NCBI GenBank assembly: GCA_003150515.1
Contig: QALW01000021.1
Span: 153,760 to 217,759, forward strand
Length of the DNA stretch: 64,000 nt
Direction of reading: 5' to 3'
DNA from: Selenomonadales bacterium
Lineage (GTDB): Bacteria > Bacillota > Clostridia > Christensenellales > QALW01
The notes under the pieces were generated by a model. It searched no databases and was not told the DNA's origin. It saw only the letters and a list, made by a program, of their open reading frames with translations. Positions 34,664 through 43,021 of the stretch are shown here, one piece after another. Both the position numbers and the translations under genes were made by a program. Position 1 is the stretch's first letter. Every line of letters starts with the position of its first letter.

Positions 34664-34692
34664 TTGACTGACGTAAAAAAAGCCTTTAAAAT
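34664..34692 (+). promoter_or_regulatory. Promoter of the FAD-dependent oxidoreductase gene
   Basis: -35 TTGACT (34664-34669), a 17-base spacer and -10 TAAAAT (34687-34692). It lies just after element B and about 60 bases before the coding start. Confidence 0.65.
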
Positions 34693-34752
34693 ATATAAAA
34701 AAATAATCAAGCGGCCTTTATTATTACAGCAGGACGTTAAAAGGTGAACAAT

Positions 34753-36051
34753 ATGATTTATAAAAAAGAATTAAAGCAGAAATATGATGTAGACGTATTC
34801 ATAGCCGGAGGAGGTCCTTCCGGCTTTGCCGCCGCAACAGCCTGCGCTCGTCAGGGAAAAAGCGTTTTCCTGGCCGAAAGCCGCGGCTCATTCGGCGGCG
34901 CGGGAACGGTAGGCATGGTGCCTGCGTTCATGTGCTTCGGAGACGGCGTCAACTTTCTTGCGGGCGGAATAGGCCGGGAAATCAGGGACGCGCTTTATTC
35001 CGACAGAAGCAATAACGCTTACGGCTATGCAATACACGCGGAAACCCTTAAACGCCTATATGACAATATGGCCGTAGAAGCCGGGTTCCATTTCTCCTTT
35101 TTCACAACCCTTTCGGATGTAATAGTCTCAAACGGCCGAATAGAATACGCCGTAATCTCCTCCAAAAGCGGCATGTATCTTATTAAGGCCAAGGTTTTTA
35201 TAGACGCCACCGGAGACGGCGACCTCTGCGTATGGGCAGGCGCGCAATATGAATTAGGAGACCAAAACCAAAACACCATGCCCGCAACTTTATGCAGCCT
35301 TTGGGCTAATATAGATTTTTCGCGGAGAGACGCCCGGGATGACAGCAGGCTGGAGGAAGCTATAAACGATCATATTTTTACTCTGGAGGACAGACATCTG
35401 CCCGGCATTGCCGACGCAGACCCTCCGCGCGGAGTGGGCGGCGGCAATATAGGCCATTGTTTTAACGTCAATCCTATTGATGAAGCCTCCCTGACAAAAG
35501 CTATGCTTTGGGGACGCAAAACCCTGCCCGAATACGAGCGCTATTACAACAATTACCTCAAGGGCTTCGAACACGCGGGCATCTGTTCTACGGCAGACCT
35601 TTTAGGAGTAAGGGAATCCCGCCGCATAAAAGGCGATTATGAGCTTTGCGCTCAGGATTTTCTTGATAGAGCGGTATTTGAAGATGAAATAGGGCGGTAT
35701 TGTTATCCTGTGGACATACACATCATGGCTCCCGATAAAGAATCATATGAAGCGTTTAAGGCAGAATACGCGCGTTTCAGCTATGCCCCGGGCGAATCCT
35801 ACGGCATCCCCTACCGTTCTCTGCTTCCTGCCGGCCTTTCAAACGTGCTGGTAACAGGCAAATGCATAAGCACGGACCGCCAGATGCAAGCCTCCATAAG
35901 AGTTATGCCCGGCTGCTACATAACCGGGCAGGCAGCCGGAATAGCGGCGGCGCTGGCCTGTTCCCGCGGCAGCGAAACCCGCGGCATAGATATAAAAGAG
36001 CTGCAGCGCCGCATAAAAAATATGGGCGGTTTTCTCCCCAACGTCCGATAA
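34753..36051 (+). CDS. FAD-dependent oxidoreductase (FAD_oxidored family)
   Basis: A 432-residue flavoprotein. DVFIAGGGPSGFAAATACARQ near the N-terminus (split) is the dinucleotide-binding Rossmann motif, and AESRGSFGGAGTVGMVP follows. FIDATGDGDLCVWAG is a second FAD motif, and the C-terminal stretch IRVMPGCYITGQAAGIAAALA closes the FAD domain. It matches the FAD_oxidored family seen in many Clostridia, with unknown physiological substrate. I chose the ATG at 34753, eight bases after AAAGG; a GTG three codons earlier abuts that site. Its TAA stop codon lies within the left terminal repeat of the MITE-like copy at 36049. Confidence 0.82.
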   Translation: MIYKKELKQKYDVDVFIAGGGPSGFAAATACARQGKSVFLAESRGSFGGAGTVGMVPAFMCFGDGVNFLAGGIGREIRDALYSDRSNNAYGYAIHAETLKRLYDNMAVEAGFHFSFFTTLSDVIVSNGRIEYAVISSKSGMYLIKAKVFIDATGDGDLCVWAGAQYELGDQNQNTMPATLCSLWANIDFSRRDARDDSRLEEAINDHIFTLEDRHLPGIADADPPRGVGGGNIGHCFNVNPIDEASLTKAMLWGRKTLPEYERYYNNYLKGFEHAGICSTADLLGVRESRRIKGDYELCAQDFLDRAVFEDEIGRYCYPVDIHIMAPDKESYEAFKAEYARFSYAPGESYGIPYRSLLPAGLSNVLVTGKCISTDRQMQASIRVMPGCYITGQAAGIAAALACSRGSETRGIDIKELQRRIKNMGGFLPNVR

Positions 36052-36206
36052 GACAACTCAATCAGAATACAATGCTATGCAAAGGAAGAAATGATCCGTT
36101 TTACTGCGCCCTCCTCTTTCAAATATCTTAAATATTTTTAAGAGCTTGCATTAAAACGGACGCGTCTCTTCCGCAAAAAACATTGTATTCTGATTGATTT
36201 ATCTAA
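36049..36206. mobile_element. MITE-like element with terminal inverted repeats (copy 3, about 158 bp)
   Basis: The left end (36049 on: TAAGACAACTC, then AATCAGAATACAATG) is mirrored by the right end (CATTGTATTCTGATT, then ATCTAA at 36201-36206). Similarity continues inward for about 50 bp with mismatches (GATCCGTTTTACTGC against the reverse complement of GCATTAAAACGG). The ends match those of copy 4 at 37671. There is no coding capacity. It separates the convergent FAD oxidoreductase and ylmH genes. Confidence 0.65.
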
Positions 36207-36217
36207 GCATTCAAAGC

Positions 36218-36988
36218 TCAGCTCATATAAAGCTCCGCAGAAATGCGCAGCCTGCCCTTTTTGCTCTGGCCCTGAACACCGTTATATATGAATCTGCCTC
36301 TTCCCCTTACGGAGATTAAATCCCCCGCCTTAATAAGAACAGCCGCGTCATAGCTCGTTCTATGATTAATCTGCACCAAACCGGCTTTTATTAATTGAGC
36401 GGTATTGCCGCGCGAAAGATTATATACGGCCGAAACAACGCCGTCCAAACGCTCCGAAGCAGCCGTGCAGACCATTCTTTCGGTTTTAGGCCTAAGCCCG
36501 TCTAACGCCTCAGCGACAGAACAATCCAGCAATTCGCATTTCACAGGAGTATTTTTGACTTTGTTAAGATTATCCGCCGCAAAGGCTGCTATACTCTCCT
36601 TTAAAAACATATAAGCGGAATTGCCGTTAACAAAAATATCTCCTACTACCTGCCTTTTAACCCCTAAATTCATAACCGCGCCTAAAAAATCCCTATGTCC
36701 GAGCTCCTGAGCAAATTTCTCCGCCGCCGGACGCACTCGCATCAGCGTTATAGGAAATTCAGGCTGGTATCCCATTATTTCAGGAGTACCGAAGCATATA
36801 AGCTTCCTTTCGCAATATTCCAGGCCGCCCCAAAGCATATGGGGCGTTTTTCTTATAACGGGCAGATCTAAAGCTGCACGCGCCTGCTCGGGCGAAAGAA
36901 AATCCGAAAAGACATATATTCCCCGCCCCTCCCATTTCTCCGCCAAATCTTCCAGCCGGGAAAACAATATTTCTTCTTTATCGTCCAT
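36218..36988 (-). CDS. ylmH: YlmH-type S4-domain RNA-binding protein
   Basis: A 256-residue protein with the YlmH layout: an N-terminal domain with LSPEQARAALDLP, a middle domain (RDFLGAVMNLGVKRQVVGDI) and a C-terminal S4 RNA-binding domain from about residue 175 (RLDGVVSAVYNLSRGNTAQLIKAG split, then VQINHRTSYD and RGRGRFIYNG). YlmH binds the ribosome and, in B. subtilis, acts in rescue of stalled nascent chains. It is usually in the sepF/ylm cell-division cluster; here it overlaps the end of tmk by 11 bases. I chose the ATG at 36988; a GTG five codons upstream is possible. Confidence 0.88.
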   Translation of the reverse strand: MDDKEEILFSRLEDLAEKWEGRGIYVFSDFLSPEQARAALDLPVIRKTPHMLWGGLEYCERKLICFGTPEIMGYQPEFPITLMRVRPAAEKFAQELGHRDFLGAVMNLGVKRQVVGDIFVNGNSAYMFLKESIAAFAADNLNKVKNTPVKCELLDCSVAEALDGLRPKTERMVCTAASERLDGVVSAVYNLSRGNTAQLIKAGLVQINHRTSYDAAVLIKAGDLISVRGRGRFIYNGVQGQSKKGRLRISAELYMS

Positions 36989-37619
36989 GGCCCCGCCCTT
37001 CACGCAATTTCTCCTTCACTATCTGATACACCGTTTCGGAAGTCTGCTGCTTTGTACAGCCCGCGACGTCCAGCATAACAAAATTATCGTTCTGCCCAGC
37101 CATTTCTTCAAAGCCGCGGTATACTTCCTGATGAAAGGCCATGCCCTGCATTTCCATGCGGTCCTCCTCGTCCATGCCTCCCTTGCGTTCAAAGGAAAGG
37201 CCCGGTTCAATATGCAGAAAGATGGTCAAATCCGGATGACAGCCCTGAACCGCTATTTCATTAAGGCTCTGAACAAGCCCTATATTCAGCCCGCGCGCAT
37301 AGCCCTGATAAGCTATGGTAGAATGGGTAAAGCGGTCGCATATAACTATTTTCCCCTTTTTCAGGGCAGGGGAAATAATTTCATTCACATGCTGAGCGCG
37401 GGCTCCCTCAAAGAGCATAAGCTCCGCCAAAGGAGAAATCTCGCTTCTGCCCTCCAGAAGCAATTTGCGCACCTTCTCGGCCAGCTCGCAGCCGCCCGGC
37501 TCTCTTGTGAGCAATACGTCCAGGCCGTCCTGCCGCAGACGCTCGCAGAGCATTTTTATCTGCGTGCTCTTGCCGCTGCCCTCCGTTCCCTCAAAAGTTA
37601 TAAAAAAGCCTCTGTTCAT
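36978..37619 (-). CDS. tmk: Thymidylate kinase
   Basis: Phosphorylates dTMP to dTDP. The 213-residue protein begins MNRGFFITFEGTEGSGKSTQ, containing the P-loop GTEGSGKST. The dTMP-binding DR(F/Y) motif follows as CDRFTHSTIAYQGYARG, and the LID region RKGGMDEEDRME differs in length from E. coli Tmk but fits type II enzymes. I chose the ATG at 37619, ten bases after AAGGG; a GTG three codons earlier also exists. ylmH overlaps its 3' end. The order decarboxylase-like gene then tmk recalls yaaO-tmk in B. subtilis. Confidence 0.95.
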   Translation of the reverse strand: MNRGFFITFEGTEGSGKSTQIKMLCERLRQDGLDVLLTREPGGCELAEKVRKLLLEGRSEISPLAELMLFEGARAQHVNEIISPALKKGKIVICDRFTHSTIAYQGYARGLNIGLVQSLNEIAVQGCHPDLTIFLHIEPGLSFERKGGMDEEDRMEMQGMAFHQEVYRGFEEMAGQNDNFVMLDVAGCTKQQTSETVYQIVKEKLREGRGHGR

Positions 37620-37670
37620 CCCATACACACCCTTAATTTTATCATTAGCTAAAATAATTATATTACTTGA

Positions 37671-37950
37671 TTAGACAATATAATCAGAGTAAAATGCGTT
37701 TTTGCTCAGAGCGCCCGCTGCGTCCTCTTTGCTGCGCGGTCTTAAAATACTCCGGTATGTCTTCGACCGCGCGCCCCGCGGCCTTTCATTGGGCGCTTTG
37801 AGCAAAAATCTTTGACCGCAGAGAAAAGGAGATTTTTTGTTTTGCAAGGCGGCAGGACGCAGAAATATTGGAATATTTCAAGGACGACAACGCGGCAAAA
37901 CGGAAAATCTCCTCCTATGCGGCGCATTGTACTTTGATTGTATTGTCTAA
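37671..37950. mobile_element. MITE-like element, fullest copy (copy 4, about 280 bp)
   Basis: 28-bp terminal inverted repeats, 37671-37698 and 37923-37950, differ at three positions (ends TTAGACAATA...ATGCG). Inside lies a second inverted pair (TTTTTGCTCAGAGCGCCC and its mirror near 37790), a hairpin GCGCGGTC/GACCGCGC around 37733-37770, and a dyad AAATATTGGAATATTT (37862-37877). There is no ORF of transposase type. A further partial end (CAATATAATCAGAG) follows at 37953. It sits between the decarboxylase-like gene and tmk. Confidence 0.7.
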
Positions 37951-37977
37951 GCAATATAATCAGAGCAAAACATCCGC

Positions 37978-39324
37978 CTATTCTTCCGAACATACCAGCA
38001 CACGCCCTTTGCGCACGCCAAAAAGCTCCCGTCCGCTTTTTGCGGCGCTTAATATATAGTCTATCATATCTCCGTCTATGCGCTCGCCTCTATCGGCTAA
38101 CGGCACTCCCGGAGGATATGTCCCAAAAGCCTGCGCGCAGATTTTTCCCGGCGATTCTTCAAGCGGAACATATATATGCCGCCTATTAAAAGCCGCCTGC
38201 CGCGGAGATATAACTCTCTCGGGCAGTTTATCGGGCATATCCGGAAAAGGAACAAACGGCTCGGGCTTTAAGGCCAAAAGCGCGTTATATAAGCGTTCCA
38301 GCTTTTCAGGCGTATCTTTATGGGTTAATATAAAAATTACCTGATATTCGTCCGCGCATTCGGGATAAATTCCCATATTTTCAAGCTGCTTGGCCCCGTT
38401 AAGCCCGCTGAGAGCAGGGGCGGTTATTACGCACAGCCGGGTTATATCCTGCCTATCCCCCTCATTCAGGCGAAACCCGGCTTCCTTAAGCCCAAAACGC
38501 AGGCTTTGAATACGGCTTAGCACAGCCTCCCTATCGCATCCTTCCAATTCCGCGCGCGCTAAATCCATGCTGGCCATTATCAGATAGCTTGGGCTGGAAG
38601 TGCCCAGCGCGGGCAAAAACGCCCAAAGCTCGTTTTCAAAGCGATTGTCCTTTATATTAAGCAGAGCCGCCTGAGTCAGCGCGCCCATGGTCTTATGCAT
38701 GGACTGCACCCACATATCCGCTTCCGCTTGGGCCGCGCCTTCAAAGCCGTAATAGGGAAAATGCGCTCCGTGCGCTTCGTCCACAAGCAAAAGCATGCCC
38801 TTTTCCCTCGCCAGCGCGCCGATTTCTTTCAGCGGCGCGCTATTGCCGCAATAATCGGGAGAAGTTATAAAAATTCCTTTAGCCTCCGGATGCTCCAAAA
38901 CGCATTGCCTAACCTCTTCAAAAACAGGTTGAGCCAGCCGCCCCTCTTTTATGCGGGGAGAAATATATATAGGCTCCGCGCCCGAAAGAACCAGGCCGTC
39001 TCCGGCGCTTCTATGGGAATTCCGGCTTAAAATGAGCTTTTCGCCCTCTCTCAGCGCCGCGCACAGCATAGCCTTGACTCCCTCGCTGGAGCCGCCTGTA
39101 AGCATAAAGCTTTTATAGGCCCCCGCAGCCTGCGCGATAAGCTCCTGAGCCTGCTTAATCGCTCCCTGAGGCGCATAAAGATTATCGCTGAAAGAAAGCT
39201 CGGTTATATCGTACTGCTCGCAGCCCAAACCGCCCATGCCTTTATGGCCGGGCATATGAAAGCGCGCGCAGTCCGCTCCGGCATATTTTTTCAGCATTTC
39301 ATATAAAGGAGCATTCGTTTTCAT
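37978..39324 (-). CDS. Orn/Lys/Arg decarboxylase-family PLP enzyme (YaaO-like)
   Basis: A 448-residue fold-type I PLP protein. ARFHMPGHKGMGGLG near residue 20, VDEAHGAHFPYYG (PLP aspartate and the His-Gly-Ala pattern) and SMHKTMGALTQAALL, with the Schiff-base Lys, mark the Orn/Lys/Arg decarboxylase major domain; a short C-terminal domain follows. It lacks the wing domain of inducible decarboxylases, like B. subtilis YaaO or SpeA. The product could be cadaverine, agmatine or a related amine; substrate choice is not readable. GGGGG lies before the ATG. In B. subtilis the related gene precedes tmk, and the order here is the same with a MITE-like insertion between them. Confidence 0.88.
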   Translation of the reverse strand: MKTNAPLYEMLKKYAGADCARFHMPGHKGMGGLGCEQYDITELSFSDNLYAPQGAIKQAQELIAQAAGAYKSFMLTGGSSEGVKAMLCAALREGEKLILSRNSHRSAGDGLVLSGAEPIYISPRIKEGRLAQPVFEEVRQCVLEHPEAKGIFITSPDYCGNSAPLKEIGALAREKGMLLLVDEAHGAHFPYYGFEGAAQAEADMWVQSMHKTMGALTQAALLNIKDNRFENELWAFLPALGTSSPSYLIMASMDLARAELEGCDREAVLSRIQSLRFGLKEAGFRLNEGDRQDITRLCVITAPALSGLNGAKQLENMGIYPECADEYQVIFILTHKDTPEKLERLYNALLALKPEPFVPFPDMPDKLPERVISPRQAAFNRRHIYVPLEESPGKICAQAFGTYPPGVPLADRGERIDGDMIDYILSAAKSGRELFGVRKGRVLVCSEE

Positions 39325-39478
39325 TATAAACCCCCGTATAACGTCATTTTATTGTAAATAATATTTTAAAATTTATCAAGCTGTTTTTTCAAAAGCATAT
39401 TTTGCAGGAATTATTTCATCCAACTTGCATTTTAAAAATTATTAACTCTTTGTTCATTTTAAATCTCTTCAATATTGC

Positions 39479-39508
39479 TTGACAAAAATACTTGATTTAT
39501 AGTATGCT
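39479..39508 (+). promoter_or_regulatory. Promoter of pckA
   Basis: -35 TTGACA (39479-39484), an 18-base spacer and -10 TATGCT (39503-39508). The leader to the ATG at 39605 is about 90 bases and ends in the ribosome site AAAGGGG. Confidence 0.6.
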
Positions 39509-39604
39509 TTAAAAAAATGGGGAAAGATGGCCAGCAAAAAGACGGCCGATATCCTATTCTCTAAAAAAAACAAACAAAATGAATTATGAAAGGGGATTTC
39601 TTGC

Positions 39605-41179
39605 ATGAACACCTACGGACTTGAAAAGCTCGGAATCATCGCTCCCAAAGCGGTCTACCGCAATTTATCCATTCCGGCTCTGGTAGAAAAAGCGCTCCAG
39701 GCCAACGAGGGGAGCTTAAGCGAAACAGGCGCGCTTGTAGTTAATACCGGCAAATATACGGGCCGCTCTCCTGACGATAAATTTGTAGTGGATTATCCCT
39801 CCATACACGATGAAATAGCCTGGGGCAAAGTAAACGTGCCTATGGACGTTGAAACTTTCGACAAAATATACAACAAAATGACCGCCTATCTCCAAGGCCG
39901 GGACATCTATATCTTTGATGGATTTGCAGGCGCCGATCCCAAATATACTCAGCGCTTCCGCATTATAAACGAATTTGCCTCCCAGAATTTATTCATCCAT
40001 CAGCTTTTAATACGTCCCGAAAAGGAGCAGCTTGAAAATTTTGAGCCTGATTTCACAATTATCGCCGCGCCCGGCTTCAAATGCATTCCCGAAATAGACG
40101 GCACGAACAGCGAAGCCGCCATAATCGTTTCTTTTGAAAGAAAAATGGTTATAATCGCGGGTTCCCAGTATGCGGGCGAAATTAAGAAGAGCGTGTTCTC
40201 CGTTATGAACTACTTGCTGCCCAAAAACGGAGTATTCCCCATGCACTGCTCGGCCAATATAGGCGCCGAGGGAGATACTGCCCTTTTCTTCGGGCTTTCA
40301 GGCACCGGCAAAACCACTCTCAGCGCCGATCCGGAGCGCATGCTTATAGGGGACGACGAGCACGGCTGGTCGGATAACGGCGTATTTAACTTTGAGGGCG
40401 GCTGCTATGCAAAATGCATTAACCTTTCCAAGGAAAACGAGCCGCAGATATGGAACGCTATCAAATTCGGCGCCCTTGTGGAAAACGTTGTTATGGATCC
40501 TGAAACAAGAGAATTTGATTTCAACGACGGCAGCCTGACCGAAAACACCCGCGTAGGCTATCCCGTTGAATTTATCCCCAACGCCGCCATTCCCGGCGTG
40601 GGCGGACAGCCTAAAACCGTAGTATTCCTCACGGCCGACGCTTTCGGCGTGCTCCCCCCCATCGCCAAGCTGGATAAGGATATGGCCATGTTCCATTTTG
40701 TTTCGGGCTACACCTCCAAGCTTGCGGGCACCGAGCGCGGAATAACCGAGCCCCAGGCCACGTTCTCCACCTGCTTCGGCGCTCCCTTCCTGCCCCTGGA
40801 TCCCAGCGTATACGCTCAAATGCTGGGCGAAAAAGTTGCGGGCAGCGACGCTAAGGTATATTTGATTAATACCGGATGGTCGGGCGGAAGCTACGGCGTT
40901 GGCAAGCGCATGAGCCTTAAATATACCCGCGCCATGGTAACGGCCGCGCTCACCGGCGCTTTGGACAACGTTAAATTTGAGCTGGATCCCATCTTTAACG
41001 TATATGTTCCCACAGAATGCCCCAACGTACCGGCTGAGATCCTCAATCCCAAGAATACCTGGACTGATAAGGCTGAATACGACAAAACCGCCAGAATGCT
41101 GGCCGCGCGCTTTACTGAGAACTTTAAAAAATATACTCACATGCCTGAGAATATTGTTAAGGCCGGCCCTAAAGCTTAA
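39605..41179 (+). CDS. pckA: Phosphoenolpyruvate carboxykinase (ATP)
   Basis: Interconverts oxaloacetate plus ATP and PEP plus CO2 plus ADP. The 524-residue protein has the ATP-type hallmarks: YTGRSPDDKF near residue 50, GLSGTGKTTLS (phosphate loop, about residues 229-239), LIGDDEHGW (metal-binding aspartates), and a VENVVMDP segment. In anaerobes it often works toward oxaloacetate and succinate or in gluconeogenesis; direction cannot be read. It is a single-gene unit with its own promoter and terminator. Confidence 0.97.
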   Translation: MNTYGLEKLGIIAPKAVYRNLSIPALVEKALQANEGSLSETGALVVNTGKYTGRSPDDKFVVDYPSIHDEIAWGKVNVPMDVETFDKIYNKMTAYLQGRDIYIFDGFAGADPKYTQRFRIINEFASQNLFIHQLLIRPEKEQLENFEPDFTIIAAPGFKCIPEIDGTNSEAAIIVSFERKMVIIAGSQYAGEIKKSVFSVMNYLLPKNGVFPMHCSANIGAEGDTALFFGLSGTGKTTLSADPERMLIGDDEHGWSDNGVFNFEGGCYAKCINLSKENEPQIWNAIKFGALVENVVMDPETREFDFNDGSLTENTRVGYPVEFIPNAAIPGVGGQPKTVVFLTADAFGVLPPIAKLDKDMAMFHFVSGYTSKLAGTERGITEPQATFSTCFGAPFLPLDPSVYAQMLGEKVAGSDAKVYLINTGWSGGSYGVGKRMSLKYTRAMVTAALTGALDNVKFELDPIFNVYVPTECPNVPAEILNPKNTWTDKAEYDKTARMLAARFTENFKKYTHMPENIVKAGPKA

Positions 41180-41226
41180 TTTTGAATAGTTTTTGCCTCG
41201 CCTTAGCTATTGCCTTATATTAATTA

Positions 41227-41274
41227 AAAGAACGTTCCTGAGCTCCTCGCGGTGCTTCGGAACGTTCTTTATTT
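41227..41274 (+). terminator. Intrinsic terminator after pckA
   Basis: A 12-bp stem, AAAGAACGTTCC with GGAACGTTCTTT (41227-41238 and 41259-41270), has a 20-base partly paired loop, with T-rich sequence after it. It begins 47 bases after the pckA stop. Confidence 0.8.
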
Positions 41275-41368
41275 ATATCTAGATTTCAGCATTCTGCCAT
41301 AAGAGCGGGTACATAAAAAAATAATATACCCTTATGGATAACGCATATGGCTGCGCATGCCGGAGATT

Positions 41369-41377
41369 TGTTATAAT
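41369..41377 (+). promoter_or_regulatory. Extended -10 of the solute-binding protein gene
   Basis: TGT-TATAAT (TATAAT at 41372-41377). No convincing -35 is present. The ribosome site AAAGGAA and the ATG (41411) follow 34 bases on. Confidence 0.4.
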
Positions 41378-41410
41378 GCTGAAAATATATTTAAGAAAGG
41401 AATGTAATTA

Positions 41411-42895
41411 ATGAAAGCATTAAAATTTTGCGCCGCGGCGCTGACGGCTATATGCGTTCTGGCGCTGGCAAGCTGCGGCAAGGACGCAAATCCCAGCACG
41501 CAGGCAACGCCCTCCCCCACTTCTCCGCAAAATACAGCCGCGCAGGAATCTTCCTATCTCCGCCCGCGCGGAGATTTAAAGAACAGTCTGAAACAGGGCG
41601 AGAAATACAATTATCTGCTTTGGGCCGTAAACGACGTCTCCAATCCCTTTGAGCATGAGACTGAAATAAACAAAGTGGGCTGGACTCAGCGCAAGGCCGA
41701 CCTGGAGAGCAAATACGGAATTACCATTCAATACGTTATGCCCACTCCTAATTGGTGGCAGGACGCATGCGCCAGCGCGTTTTCAGGCAATCCCTCGGTT
41801 GATTTCATGCATTGCGGCGGACCGTTTACAGTTTTGCCCATGTACGCCTATAACGGTACGGCCGCAAGCGTGGTTCTGCCTTTAAGCGATTATTCGCAGA
41901 GCGCGGATTTCAGCGATAATAATTGGTGGAATCAGGCTCTTCAGACGGCGAATACCACTTTTAACGGCAAGCTTTATTTTGCCGTGCCCCAAAGCACGGG
42001 CATAGGCAGCATTGCTTTTAACCAGGTAGTGCTTTTTAATAAGGAAATATTGGAGCGCAACGGTTATTCGGCCGAAACCCTATATTCGGCAAATCAAAAC
42101 GGAGAATGGACGTGGGAAAAATTCAGAGAAGCGGCCATTGCCTGCACGGATCCGGATAACTCCATATACGGAATAGCGCCCGCTTATCAAAACGCGCTGA
42201 TTTGGTCTCTGGCCGCCTCAAACGGAGCCTCGTTTGTCAGCCAGATGAATAATAACGGAACTACATATTTTGAATTTACAGGCAATTCGGACAAAATGCT
42301 GGACGCCTGGAATTTCCTCGTTCAATTAGGCAGAGACGGAGTGCTTTACCGCGACCAAGGCTTTACGGCCGATCATGAAACTTTCCTGGCAGGCAAAACG
42401 GCCATGATGCCCACTTATGTAAACCGGACCTCCCAGCTTGTCAACGCGGGCACCTACCCAGAATACGGCGTGCTTATGCCTCCCAAGGCTCCCGGCGCTG
42501 AAGATTATGTTTCAGACGTTAACTGGTTTGATCCCTATTGCGCTTTTAAGGGCACGGCCAATCCTGAAGGAACGGTTCAGCTTCTGAGCGATTATTGCTG
42601 TCCCCTTTATTCTCTGGACGACGAGCGCAATGAGGCTTCCTTTGACGCGGAGCTTCTCAGCCTTACCACCGACCAGGGCTCGCAATGGACACTGCGCAAT
42701 ATCTCGGAAAAGAGCGCTCCTCAAAGCTATTTTATGTTTTCCAATCTTACTTTCCCGGATGGAGCCAATTTTATGAATAAAATTACCGAGCAATGGCCCG
42801 CCTTTGTGGACGGACAGCAGACTCCGGGCACCTATTTTGATTCCATAGCCGAAAGCGTAAACCAACTGCTCAAGGATGCGCAGGGGCTTAAATAA
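41411..42895 (+). CDS. Extracellular solute-binding lipoprotein (ABC importer family 1), orphan
   Basis: A 494-residue lipoprotein: hydrophobic signal (about 5-18) with lipobox LASC, the Cys being the lipidated residue, followed by a Ser/Thr/Pro-rich linker. The rest has the two-lobe pattern of family 1 solute-binding proteins, such as those for sugars: NYLLWAVNDVSNPFE near the start of the first lobe, EILERNGYSAETLY, and WTWEKFREAAIACTDPDN in the hinge. No permease or ATPase gene is adjacent; it is bracketed by two terminators and has its own promoter. It may use a shared ATPase and distant permeases, or act as a receptor. Ligand unknown. Confidence 0.85.
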   Translation: MKALKFCAAALTAICVLALASCGKDANPSTQATPSPTSPQNTAAQESSYLRPRGDLKNSLKQGEKYNYLLWAVNDVSNPFEHETEINKVGWTQRKADLESKYGITIQYVMPTPNWWQDACASAFSGNPSVDFMHCGGPFTVLPMYAYNGTAASVVLPLSDYSQSADFSDNNWWNQALQTANTTFNGKLYFAVPQSTGIGSIAFNQVVLFNKEILERNGYSAETLYSANQNGEWTWEKFREAAIACTDPDNSIYGIAPAYQNALIWSLAASNGASFVSQMNNNGTTYFEFTGNSDKMLDAWNFLVQLGRDGVLYRDQGFTADHETFLAGKTAMMPTYVNRTSQLVNAGTYPEYGVLMPPKAPGAEDYVSDVNWFDPYCAFKGTANPEGTVQLLSDYCCPLYSLDDERNEASFDAELLSLTTDQGSQWTLRNISEKSAPQSYFMFSNLTFPDGANFMNKITEQWPAFVDGQQTPGTYFDSIAESVNQLLKDAQGLK

Positions 42896-42969
42896 TTTAA
42901 TTTTATACACCCAAATCATTTTAACACGCTCATACTCAAAGCGCACAGGCTTTAAATTAATAAAGCTGC

Positions 42970-43009
42970 GAAGCCCTGAGAAAGCTTTTGCTTTCCCAGG
43001 GCTTCTTTT
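42970..43009. terminator. Bidirectional terminator between convergent genes
   Basis: A 16-bp stem with one mismatch (GAAGCCCTGAGAAAGC with GCTTTCCCAGGGCTTC) and loop TTTT, flanked by T-run and A-run, ends the solute-binding gene and the SPOCS/LysM gene. Confidence 0.85.
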
Positions 43010-43021
43010 AAAACAAACCTC

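Noticed and set aside
40298..41140. A 280-codon open frame antisense to pckA
   Set aside because: pckA has all family motifs on the plus strand; the antisense frame is a composition shadow without a recognisable domain.
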